NCBI GenBank assembly: GCA_031259905.1
Contig: JAIRKS010000068.1
Span: 1 to 12,399, forward strand
Direction of reading: 5' to 3'
Source of the DNA: Odoribacteraceae bacterium
Lineage (GTDB): Bacteria > Bacteroidota > Bacteroidia > Bacteroidales > Marinifilaceae
DNA length: 12,399 bases
A program made the translations under genes and the position numbers. Below, in pieces: positions 6,551 to 12,399 of this stretch. The notes under the pieces are model-generated. The model was given only the letters and a program-made list of their open reading frames with translations. It had not been told where the DNA came from and did not search any database. Every line of letters begins with the position of its first letter. Positions within the stretch are counted from its first letter, which is position 1.

Positions 6551-7255
6551 TTAATAAACCACCGTGCCGACGTTCTCTCCCGTCACGACTCGTTTCAGGT
6601 TGCCTGGAACGTCCATGTTGAAGACGACGAGAGGCATCCGGTTCTCCTTGCACAGGGTGACGGCTGTCAGGTCCATCACCTTCAACCCTCGGTCATGAAT
6701 CTCGTCATGAGAGATTCGCTCGAACTTGACGGCCGATGGATCTTTCTCCGGGTCGGCGGTATAGATGCCGTTGACGCGTGTACCCTTGAGGAGGATATCG
6801 GCGTTGATCTCGATCGCCCTCAGGCTGCCGGCCGTGTCGGTAGTAAAGAGGGGATTCCCCGTTCCGCCGCTGAAGACGACGACATGTCCCGAGTGGAGGT
6901 ACTCGATCGCCCTCTCTCTCGTGTAATACTCGCCGACCGGTTCCACGCGAAGGGCGGTCAAGACCTTGCAGGGACACCCCTCGCTCTCTAACGCCGAGCA
7001 CAACGCCAGGCCGTTGATGACCGTGGCCAACATGCCCATCTGATCGCCTATCACGCGGTCGACCCCGGTACGCTCGCCGTTCAGCCCCCGGAAGATGTTC
7101 CCGCCCCCGATGACGATCCCGATCTCTATTCCCATCCGGGCCACTTCACTCACCTGTCGCGCGTAACTCTTCAGGCACGCGGGATCGATCCCGTGCCCGC
7201 TCCCTCCCGCCAGGGATTCACCGCTCAATTTCAATAAAATTCGTTTATACTGCAT
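6551..7255 (-). CDS. pyrH: UMP kinase
   Basis: PyrH phosphorylates UMP to UDP with ATP in the cytoplasm, a step needed for RNA, DNA and sugar-nucleotide synthesis. It is 234 aa, the normal size for the bacterial amino-acid-kinase-fold hexamer. Seen: the N-terminal LLKLSGESL phosphate loop; the GGGNIFRG motif at about 50-57; DRVIGDQMGMLATVINGLAL at 66-85, which forms the UMP/dimer region; the FSGGTGNPLFTTDTA motif at 128-142; and the nucleotide segment GIYTADPEKDPSA. It starts 19 nt after the nfeD stop and ends 1 nt before dxs. In Bacteroidales pyrH is often followed by frr, so its pairing with dxs here is a less usual order; this is from general knowledge, not checked. Confidence 0.97.
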   Translation of the reverse strand: MQYKRILLKLSGESLAGGSGHGIDPACLKSYARQVSEVARMGIEIGIVIGGGNIFRGLNGERTGVDRVIGDQMGMLATVINGLALCSALESEGCPCKVLTALRVEPVGEYYTRERAIEYLHSGHVVVFSGGTGNPLFTTDTAGSLRAIEINADILLKGTRVNGIYTADPEKDPSAVKFERISHDEIHDRGLKVMDLTAVTLCKENRMPLVVFNMDVPGNLKRVVTGENVGTVVY

Positions 7256-7274
7256 ATCTCTTCTCGTGTAAAAG

Positions 7275-8672
7275 CTAATTCATGTTATCGTGTTCCACGT
7301 AGAGTTGCCCGGCCTGGTACTTGATCACCTTGACGCGGGTACCCTTCTCGATGAAATCGCCGGTATTCGAGACGGCGTCGTACACCTCGTCGTCTACCAT
7401 CACTTTCCCCGCCGGGCGCAGGCTCGTGAAGGCCGTGCCGGTCTTGCCGATCTCCCGTTGCACCGTCATGTCGACGCCGACGAAACCATCCTCGACGGGC
7501 ACTGTCGCGTGCAGCGCCAGCCGTAACCCGCGTGCCCCGAAGAGTTTTCGACTCAACCACAGGGAGAAGAATAACGAGAACACGGCGCAACTCGACACGA
7601 AGAATAACGAGTAAAGCAGGTCACGCGCGAACTCCCCCGCGAAGTCAAACGAGAACGTCCCCACGCCGGCCAGCGCCAGCGACCCCACGATACACGTCAC
7701 GCCGGCGACACCCGTTATGCCGAACCCGGGCAGCACGAAGATCTCCAGCAAAAGCAAGATAACTCCCGCCACGAAAAGGATGATCTCGATATACGTCGCC
7801 AGCCCTTCCAGGTACAACGGCGCGAAGTAGAGCGCGCACGCCGATAACGCGGCCACCAGCGGGAAGCCCACGCCGGGCGTCTGCAACTCGAAATAGATCC
7901 CGCCGATGATGATCATGATCAACAGCCCTTGCACCACCGGGTGGACGAGAAAACCGATCACGCGGTCGAGCGTCGTCACCCGGTACTCGCGCAATTCGTA
8001 CCCTGTCACACCCTCGGCCCGGATGACCTCCTCGACGGACGCGGCGACGCCGTCACAGAAGCCGTACTCCATCGCTTCGCGTGCGGTGAAGGTGATCACT
8101 TTGCCCTGTTCCGACACGCCCTCCACCTCGATCACCTCGTCCACCATTGCCTCGGCGATCGCCGGGTCGCGTCGCCACGACACCGTCCTCTCCCCGTTCA
8201 CCACCACCGTGTCCATCCCCTTCGCCTGCGCCGTGGCGCGCATCATCGAGCGCATGTACGACTGCACCTTGTCCGGCTGCTTTTCCCCTGTCCCGTTGAC
8301 GACGGTAGCCGCGCCGATGCTCGCCCCCTCGCTCATGTAAATCCGGTCGCACGCGATCGAGATCAACGCCCCCGCCGACGCCGCATTATTATCAATGAAA
8401 ACCCACACCGGCACCGGGCTACGCAGGATCATGCTCCGCAGCGAGTCGGCGTGCACCACCGTCCCCCCGTACGTGTTCAAGTGAATCACGATATACCGCG
8501 CCCCCTCTTCCAGCGCCCGCGTGAAGGAGCGTCGCGCCAGCCGCCATGACGACGCGCCGATCTCCTCCTTAATATCTATCTTGTAAATCACCGCGGGCTT
8601 CTCCTCCCCCGCGACGAGCGACGGGCTGGCAAGGAGACCCGACAACAGTAAAAATAACTTTATCACCTTCAT
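7275..8672 (-). CDS. nfeD: Full-length NfeD: ClpP-class membrane serine protease with a C-terminal NfeD (OB-fold) domain
   Basis: This is a 465-aa membrane protein. An N-terminal signal peptide (MKVIKLFLLLSGLLASPSLVAG) is followed by a ClpP/SppA-like domain with LNTYGG, and then AASAGALI carrying the likely nucleophile Ser99. The general-base Lys is probably K135 in PDKVQSYMRS, by analogy with the Ser-Lys dyad of the archaeal stomatin-specific proteases. From about 235, four or five hydrophobic segments follow, including a PGFGITGVAG turn. The C-terminal 75 residues form the NfeD soluble domain (GKTGTAFTSLRPAGKVMVDD...). Such proteins usually act with stomatin-like FloA/SPFH partners, but none is encoded in this window. 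It lies 49 nt after the EI24-like gene and 19 nt before pyrH, so co-transcription is likely. The native target is unknown. Confidence 0.93.
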   Translation of the reverse strand: MKVIKLFLLLSGLLASPSLVAGEEKPAVIYKIDIKEEIGASSWRLARRSFTRALEEGARYIVIHLNTYGGTVVHADSLRSMILRSPVPVWVFIDNNAASAGALISIACDRIYMSEGASIGAATVVNGTGEKQPDKVQSYMRSMMRATAQAKGMDTVVVNGERTVSWRRDPAIAEAMVDEVIEVEGVSEQGKVITFTAREAMEYGFCDGVAASVEEVIRAEGVTGYELREYRVTTLDRVIGFLVHPVVQGLLIMIIIGGIYFELQTPGVGFPLVAALSACALYFAPLYLEGLATYIEIILFVAGVILLLLEIFVLPGFGITGVAGVTCIVGSLALAGVGTFSFDFAGEFARDLLYSLFFVSSCAVFSLFFSLWLSRKLFGARGLRLALHATVPVEDGFVGVDMTVQREIGKTGTAFTSLRPAGKVMVDDEVYDAVSNTGDFIEKGTRVKVIKYQAGQLYVEHDNMN

Positions 8673-8721
8673 TTGATTTTGTTGATTTCAGGATACAACG
8701 CGAATATAACGCGAAAAACGC

Positions 8722-9489
8722 TTATTCCCGCCCTTCTATCGCGACTGCCGCCGCAATCACCGCTAACAGCGACATGAACGGGCACGTGAACAACGGCCAG
8801 AGCGGGAGAAGTAACGACACCGTGAAAACACCTCCCACTCCCACCGCCACCCCGGCGTTCCGGTGAATAAACCCGATCCCCTCGCCCAGGGTGAGCCGCT
8901 TCCGCTCCACGGCGTAATCCATGAAGGCGAAGCCGTAGAAGTAAGAGGAGGCAAGGAAGCCGGCGAACGGCGTCAGCAACCCCGCGAGCGGGATAAACGA
9001 GCAAACGAACAGCAGGATAAACACCAGCGTCTGCAGCAACATGCTCCCCGTGGCAAGTAACGCCCCCCGTCCCGCTTCCCACAGGAAGCGACGCCAGCGA
9101 AAAGGATAACGACGCCCGGAAAGACGCGCCTCCACCCGCTCCGAGAGCCACGAGAAAACCGGGGACATCACCGCCATCACCAGGTATCCCCCCCACAACA
9201 GGAACGAGAAGTAGTAAATCAAGCGCAACAGCCAGCGCGCCGCGAAACCGGCAACGGCGCTCGCCCAGCCCAGCCACGAGAGGTCGCTCGTCCACCCCGC
9301 CACGCGTGCCTCCACCGCCCCCGACAGGTTATCGCCCCACCCGTCGACGATACAATGACCGCCCCAGAACAAAAGGCACGACAGCGCCACCGGGAAAAGC
9401 ATGAACCACCAGAATGGCCTGCTAAACAACAACGACAACGCCCGGCCGTACGCGCCGATCCCCGTGCCGATACCTTTAAAGAAACTCAT
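8722..9489 (-). CDS. EI24/CysZ-like multispanning inner-membrane protein
   Basis: This 255-aa protein has at least four long hydrophobic segments: about 25-45 (FWWFMLFPVALSCLLFWGG), 85-115 (LLRLIYYFSFLLWGGYLVMAVMSPVF), 150-190 (the LLQTLVFILLFVCSFIPLAG region) and 215-245. The layout, with the loop MSPVFSWLSERVEARLSG and the SSYFYGFAFMDYAVERKRL block, is that of the EI24 domain family. That family includes CysZ, a sulfate permease for cysteine synthesis. No sulfur genes are nearby, so sulfate transport is not claimed. The start at 9489 is supported by a strong SD, AGGAGG, 7 nt upstream, and the 9514-10344 gene ends 24 nt before it. Confidence 0.85.
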   Translation of the reverse strand: MSFFKGIGTGIGAYGRALSLLFSRPFWWFMLFPVALSCLLFWGGHCIVDGWGDNLSGAVEARVAGWTSDLSWLGWASAVAGFAARWLLRLIYYFSFLLWGGYLVMAVMSPVFSWLSERVEARLSGRRYPFRWRRFLWEAGRGALLATGSMLLQTLVFILLFVCSFIPLAGLLTPFAGFLASSYFYGFAFMDYAVERKRLTLGEGIGFIHRNAGVAVGVGGVFTVSLLLPLWPLFTCPFMSLLAVIAAAVAIEGRE

Positions 9490-9490
9490 G

Positions 9491-9502
9491 ATATACCTCC
9501 TG
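9491..9502 (-). promoter_or_regulatory. Strong Shine-Dalgarno site for the EI24-like gene
   Basis: On the minus strand CAGGAGGTATATC precedes the ATG at 9489. AGGAGG is a full anti-SD match at ideal spacing, unusual for Bacteroidetes, where most starts lack an SD, and it fixes this start. Confidence 0.7.
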
Positions 9503-9513
9503 TACGTGCATCC

Positions 9514-10344
9514 TCACCACCTCCCCGTTGCCGGTCGTCCCTTCACGCGGGGGGCTTTCCTGGCCCCGTCGTCGAACCCCGGTCTCTTGAACGTGCTCGC
9601 GTCCGGGAAGCGCCCGGTCACCTCTTCCCGCACCTGCTCGAGGATCGCCAGCATCCACCCGATCTTCGTGCCGGCATCCGGCAACTCCCTCCCCAGCGCC
9701 TGCCACGCCCTCGTCGACGCGTCCACCGTGAGCAGCACCACTCGCGCCGACCCCCTTGCGTCCCCCCGTGCCACCTCGAGCACTTCCGGGAACACTTCGT
9801 GAATGGAAGCCGCGTAATAAGCCCGCTTGAGCTTGGCGTACATCAGGTCCAGGTACCAGTTCACCTCCGCCAGCGCCTCCTCGATCCGGTTCACCCGCTG
9901 CAGGTCGCCCGTCTCCTCGATCACGTCGATCAACGCGTACAGCCTCTCCTGCTGCTCGTCGATCAACCGCTCGTAGATACAGAAACAATCGTGCACCTCC
10001 TCCTCGCACAGCACGATATTCGCCTCGTCGTCGCCGTCGTTCCCCTCCGTCTCCTCCAGCTCGTCCCGCAGCTCCCCCAGCGGGTCTTCCCCCAGGAGGG
10101 CATCCGGCGACACGCCCTGTTCCCGCGCGATCTCGCGGATGATCTCCTCCTCCGGGGCGAAGAGCAACATCTCGTACTTCTCCCTTCCCGTGGAGGCCAC
10201 CCGTTCCAGGGCACTCAACCGTTGCTCGATAACATGGCTCAGGCAACGGGACGTGCACGGGCAACGCGCGCACCACCGGTCACAATAATCGTGGATGTAC
10301 GGCACGAAGATGCCGGACGATTCCTTCCTCCTCCTCCTTAACAT
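9514..10344 (-). CDS. Hypothetical protein with N-terminal Cys cluster
   Basis: I recognise this only as a Bacteroidetes-type hypothetical protein of 276 aa with no assigned function. Near the N-terminus, YIHDYCDRWCARCPCTSRC gives C21, C25, C28, C30 and C34 (C-x3-C-x2-C-x-C-x3-C), a likely Zn or Fe-S site. More Cys residues fall at 113, 120 and 122. The middle is rich in Glu and Asp (about 84-130, with EETEGNDGDDE), and the rest looks helical. There is no signal peptide or membrane segment, so it is probably cytoplasmic. The C-terminus is basic (KAPRVKGRPATGRW). The ATG at 10344 is followed at once by a purine-rich AGGAGGAGGAGG inside the coding region (RRRR), so a later non-ATG start cannot be excluded. 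It heads a close series with EI24 and nfeD. Confidence 0.82.
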   Translation of the reverse strand: MLRRRRKESSGIFVPYIHDYCDRWCARCPCTSRCLSHVIEQRLSALERVASTGREKYEMLLFAPEEEIIREIAREQGVSPDALLGEDPLGELRDELEETEGNDGDDEANIVLCEEEVHDCFCIYERLIDEQQERLYALIDVIEETGDLQRVNRIEEALAEVNWYLDLMYAKLKRAYYAASIHEVFPEVLEVARGDARGSARVVLLTVDASTRAWQALGRELPDAGTKIGWMLAILEQVREEVTGRFPDASTFKRPGFDDGARKAPRVKGRPATGRW

Positions 10345-10451
10345 ACCGCGCCCCTCCCGGCGTACACTCCCAGGGATACCCCCCGGACGCCCGGCGGGAG
10401 CGTTTCGATAGCCCCCGTCGCGATAAAGACAACTTCCTTGTTTCCTGTCAT
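10338..10451 (-). CDS. Possible 37-aa small ORF/leader peptide upstream of the Cys-cluster protein
   Basis: From the ATG at 10451 the minus strand reads MTGNKEVVFIATGAIETLPP, then GVRGVSLGVYAGRGAVC, and stops with TAA at 10340-10338. The stop overlaps the ATG of the 9514-10344 gene (ATGTTAA), an arrangement that suits translational coupling. Upstream is AGAGGG with suitable spacing to the ATG, and a Bacteroidetes-like promoter is placed so that the transcript would start about 23 nt before it. Codon third positions are GC-rich like the neighbours. Against it, 38 open codons in GC-rich DNA are common by chance and the sequence matches no family I know. It could simply be the untranslated leader. 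Confidence 0.4.
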   Translation of the reverse strand: MTGNKEVVFIATGAIETLPPGVRGVSLGVYAGRGAVC

Positions 10452-10479
10452 GTTGATCCCTCTTTTATTGATTCACTCG

Positions 10480-10511
10480 CGAAGATATTCACGCCTTTCG
10501 ACATACACAAT
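10480..10511 (-). promoter_or_regulatory. Candidate promoter for the minus-strand operon
   Basis: On the minus strand ATTG (10511-10508) is followed after 20 nt by TATCTTCG (10487-10480). The Bacteroidetes sigma-ABfr consensus is TTTG about 19-21 nt upstream of TAnnTTTG; each box has one mismatch. Transcription would start near 10474, just before the small ORF at 10451, and would serve the series down to dxs. Confidence 0.5.
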
Positions 10512-10552
10512 CTTTTCCAGCCGGCGACGACGACGGCACTCCCTTATTTTAC

Positions 10553-10560
10553 TACATTTG
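10553..10560 (+). promoter_or_regulatory. -7 box (TACATTTG) for tilS
   Basis: TACATTTG is an exact match to the Bacteroidetes -7 consensus TAnnTTTG. No good TTTG is seen at the expected -33 position, where the sequence is a CGA-repeat-like stretch. A start near 10566 would leave a leader of about 15 nt before the ATG at 10582 and excludes the longer upstream ORF. Confidence 0.55.
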
Positions 10561-10581
10561 GGAACAAAAACAACACGCGCC

Positions 10582-11940
10582 ATGATCAACACGATAAAGA
10601 CATTCTTCCAGCGTCACGGCATCGACCCCGGCGCCCGCTTCATCATCGCCGTGAGCGGCGGGCCGGACTCCATCGCGTTGCTGCACGCCTTCAAGTACAT
10701 GAACGCGGACATCCTCGCGTTACACTGCAACTTCGCGCTCCGCGGCAAGGAGTCGGACATGGACGAGCAGTTCGTCAAGCGATTCTGCGACACGCTCGGC
10801 ATACCGCGCGTCGTGAAACACTTCGACACCCGCGCCGTCGCCCGCTCGCGGGGCATCAGCATCGAGATGGCCGCCCGCGAGTTGCGGCGCGACTGGTTCG
10901 AGGAAACGAGGGCCGGGAAAAACAGGGACTACATCGTCCTCGGGCATCACGCCGGCGACCAGGCGGAGACGCTCCTGCTCAACCTCTGCCGGGGCACGGG
11001 CATCCGGGGACTCGCCGGGATGCATCCCGTGAACGGGCGGGTACTGCGCCCCTTCCTCGAGCGCTCGCGGGAAGAGATCATCGCCTACATCGAGGCCAAC
11101 CGGGTCGGCTACCGCGTCGACTCCTCCAACGCGTCGCTCGACTACACCCGCAACAAGATCCGGCACCGCGTCATCCCCCTCCTCGAGGAGATCAACCCCG
11201 CCTTCTCGCGCGTCACGAGGGAAACCTGCCGCGTCATGAACGAGGCGCTAACCGTCTACCGCCACGGGATCGAGTGCCTCAAGCGGCAAGTCACCACCAG
11301 CGAGCGAGGGGAACTGTTAATACACGTCCGCGACCTCGCGGCATCGCCCGCGCCCGCCACCCTCCTCTTCGAGATCCTGCGCCCCTACGGCTTCAACGCC
11401 GCCCGCGTCAAGGACATCCTCGACAGTAGCACCGCCATTCCCGGCAAGCAATTCCGCGCCGGGGATTACCTCCTCTCGCGCGAGCGCGTCTACTGGAGGC
11501 TCTCCAGGATAACGCGGGAGGCCTCCCCCCCCGCCTTTATCGACGGGGAGGGGGAGCACCGCGCGGGACAATTCATCCTTCACCTCCGCGAGCGCGCCGT
11601 CGACGAGGCGTTCACGATACCGCCGGGGAACGACACCGCCTGCCTCGATCTCGACAAATTGACGTACCCCCTCCTCGCGCGACACTGGCAGGAGGGCGAC
11701 CGCTTCTGCCCCCTCGGCATGAACCTGGATAAAAAGAAACTGAGCGACTTCTTCGTCGACAGGAAATTTAACGCCAGGCAAAAGCGAGAATGTCTCCTCC
11801 TCCTCTCCGGCGACGAGATCGCCTGGGTCGTCGGCTACCGCCTCGACGATCGATACAAGATCACGTCGAAGACGCGCCGCACCCTCGTCATCACGGCGAC
11901 GCCCGTCCCGGACGACGCGAGCGAGAATCCCCCCGCGTGA
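10582..11940 (+). CDS. tilS: tRNA(Ile)-lysidine synthetase
   Basis: TilS converts the wobble C34 of the tRNA-Ile reading AUA to lysidine using ATP and lysine, and is essential in most bacteria. The 452-aa protein has the PP-loop SGGPDS at 25-30, HCNFALRGKESD at about 48-59, the LGHHAGDQAETLLLNLCRG block at 120-138, and the DSSNASLDYTRNKIRHRVIP motif at 180-199, all diagnostic. The C-terminal domain is present (RHWQEGDRFCPLGM, then KKLSDFFVDRK and the terminal DDRYKIT). The ATG at 10582 is chosen because conserved sequence begins there and a -7 box lies 22 nt upstream. The frame is open a further 48 codons to an ATG at 10438, but that arginine-rich extension is not family-like. It is the only plus-strand gene and is transcribed divergently from the 10338-10451 ORF. 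Confidence 0.96.
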   Translation: MINTIKTFFQRHGIDPGARFIIAVSGGPDSIALLHAFKYMNADILALHCNFALRGKESDMDEQFVKRFCDTLGIPRVVKHFDTRAVARSRGISIEMAARELRRDWFEETRAGKNRDYIVLGHHAGDQAETLLLNLCRGTGIRGLAGMHPVNGRVLRPFLERSREEIIAYIEANRVGYRVDSSNASLDYTRNKIRHRVIPLLEEINPAFSRVTRETCRVMNEALTVYRHGIECLKRQVTTSERGELLIHVRDLAASPAPATLLFEILRPYGFNAARVKDILDSSTAIPGKQFRAGDYLLSRERVYWRLSRITREASPPAFIDGEGEHRAGQFILHLRERAVDEAFTIPPGNDTACLDLDKLTYPLLARHWQEGDRFCPLGMNLDKKKLSDFFVDRKFNARQKRECLLLLSGDEIAWVVGYRLDDRYKITSKTRRTLVITATPVPDDASENPPA

Positions 11941-11951
11941 AAGCGAGCGTG

Positions 11952-11974
11952 CCCGGCAACGAACCCGGCAACGA
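11952..11974 (+). repeat. Short tandem duplication just after tilS
   Basis: CCCGGCAACGA occurs at 11952-11962 and again at 11964-11974, a 12-bp period repeated twice. It lies 12 nt beyond the tilS stop. Its role is unknown, and it may be a small slippage duplication. Confidence 0.6.
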
Positions 11975-12049
11975 GACACGATAGACCGGGAGCGACTCGC
12001 CGGGACACGTCGCCGCCCTCTCCAGGAACTCCCCGGGCACTCGCGCCCC

Positions 12050-12118
12050 CAGGGCAAACGCGCCTTGACGTGACAATGTCCAGCGTGGACGGAGCTTTGT
12101 CCAAGTTGGATGTTGAGG
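12050..12118 (-). repeat. Partial second copy of the repeat element (end module plus one or two units)
   Basis: 12054-12082 is identical to the 29-bp end module at 1591-1619 in opposite orientation, and 12050-12066 is identical to the left end at 1224-1240 (17 nt). Behind the module is one 21-bp unit (12077-12097, TGTCCA-GCG-TGGACG plus GAGCTT) and a decayed one (12098-12118, TGTCCA-AGT-TGGATG). The opposite inverted end is not found, so this copy is either truncated or the minimal form. The module again faces the 3' end of a housekeeping gene, here tilS. Confidence 0.85.
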
Positions 12119-12381
12119 CTGTCTCGCAGGGCGTCCAGATCGCGGGTCTGCCCGGTGTACTCGCTTTCCCGGATAAAGTCGAGCAGTTCGACGAGTTGCT
12201 GGTATTTTTCCCGCGACAGGTCGGTGACGGCCTTGAGACCGATCGCTCCAGCGCCGGGGACGTCGATGAGCGCCAGGATACTCTTGATCCATTCCACGTA
12301 GGCCTCGTGGCGCAACCGGTAGTAGCGGATAAAAGCAAAATGCTTTCTTCTTCGTAGTTTTCTCTCTTTTGGCTTTTTCAT
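12054..12381 (-). pseudogene. Hypothetical protein, DUF6261-like N-terminus, 3' end replaced by the repeat element
   Basis: The gene starts at the ATG at 12381 with MKKPKERKLRRRKHFAFIRY. It reads as a convincing helical protein for about 90 residues (EAYVEWIKSILALIDVPGAG..., then EKYQQLVELLDFIRESEYTG and RDLDALRDSLNIQL). The start, the spacing of the (K/E)HF motif and the TGQTRDLDALRD segment recall the N-terminus of the Bacteroidetes DUF6261 family, usually over 200 aa. That match is from memory and moderate. Beyond residue 92 the frame enters the 21-bp units and the end module (QSSVHAGHCHVKARLPWG) and then stays open to 11317 as antisense of tilS, which is not credible coding. The likely explanation is loss of the original 3' half when the repeat arrived. 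A short functional protein remains possible. Confidence 0.55.
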
Positions 12382-12399
12382 AATTGGTAATTTTAAATG

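Noticed and set aside
9355..10341. 328-aa plus-strand open frame, and similar long plus-strand frames opposite copA (2420-3589), dxs (5833-6501) and nfeD (7929-8549).
   Set aside because: These are antisense shadows of GC-rich genes with low-complexity Arg/Pro/His composition and no family resemblance.
10438..10581. 48-residue N-terminal extension of TilS.
   Set aside because: It is Arg/Ser/Leu-rich, unlike the family, and lies upstream of the -7 box at 10553-10560.
11941..12049. Intrinsic terminator between the convergent tilS and the 12381 gene.
   Set aside because: The sequence is GC-rich with possible stems but no T-run on either strand.

Overview
The window looks like a GC-rich chromosomal segment from a Bacteroidota bacterium, most likely order Bacteroidales. 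The reasons are TAnnTTTG-type -7 promoter boxes (10553-10560 upstream of tilS, and a one-mismatch version at 10480-10487), a ProX-type editing protein in the Bacteroides style, a full-length NfeD/ClpP-class protein, and a hypothetical start at 12381 that resembles the Bacteroidetes DUF6261 family. Genus is not assigned. Everything except tilS is on the minus strand.

Layout, right to left in the direction of minus-strand transcription. From 12381 down to about 12054 lies a hypothetical gene with an intact N-terminus whose 3' end runs into a dispersed repeat and then stays open, antisense to tilS. tilS (10582-11940, plus) converges on it. The 10341-10581 region holds divergent promoters. The minus-strand cluster that follows is tightly packed: a possible 37-aa leader ORF (10338-10451), a Cys-rich hypothetical protein (9514-10344), an EI24/CysZ-like membrane protein (8722-9489), nfeD (7275-8672), pyrH (6551-7255) and dxs (4675-6549). 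A 177-nt gap with a strong inverted repeat separates dxs from a Cu+ P1B-ATPase gene (copA, 2269-4497), which is followed after 3 nt by nth (1600-2265). Then come a 410-nt gene-free stretch, a TIGR01212-type radical SAM gene (197-1189), and proX, which overlaps it by 4 nt and runs off the left edge.

The genes are mostly housekeeping functions: UMP phosphorylation (PyrH), the first step of MEP isoprenoid synthesis (Dxs), tRNA-Ile lysidinylation (TilS), Ala-tRNA(Pro) proofreading (ProX), base-excision repair (Nth) and copper export (CopA). There are also envelope proteins of unclear role (NfeD, EI24).

The unusual content is the repeat. At 1309-1602, 14 contiguous 21-bp units each carry the dyad TGTCCA-N3-TGGACA plus a 6-nt linker. 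The two leftmost units have paired changes in both arms (TGTCGG-N3-CCGACA), so the dyad is kept while the sequence changes. The array ends in a 29-bp module (1591-1619) found again, identical and inverted, at 12054-12082 beside one or two degenerate units. In both places the module faces the 3' end of a housekeeping gene (nth, tilS). At the first site it supplies the nth stop codon, and the whole segment is bracketed by inverted 13-bp ends and 15-bp near-identical direct repeats. This is the best candidate for an undescribed element in the window.
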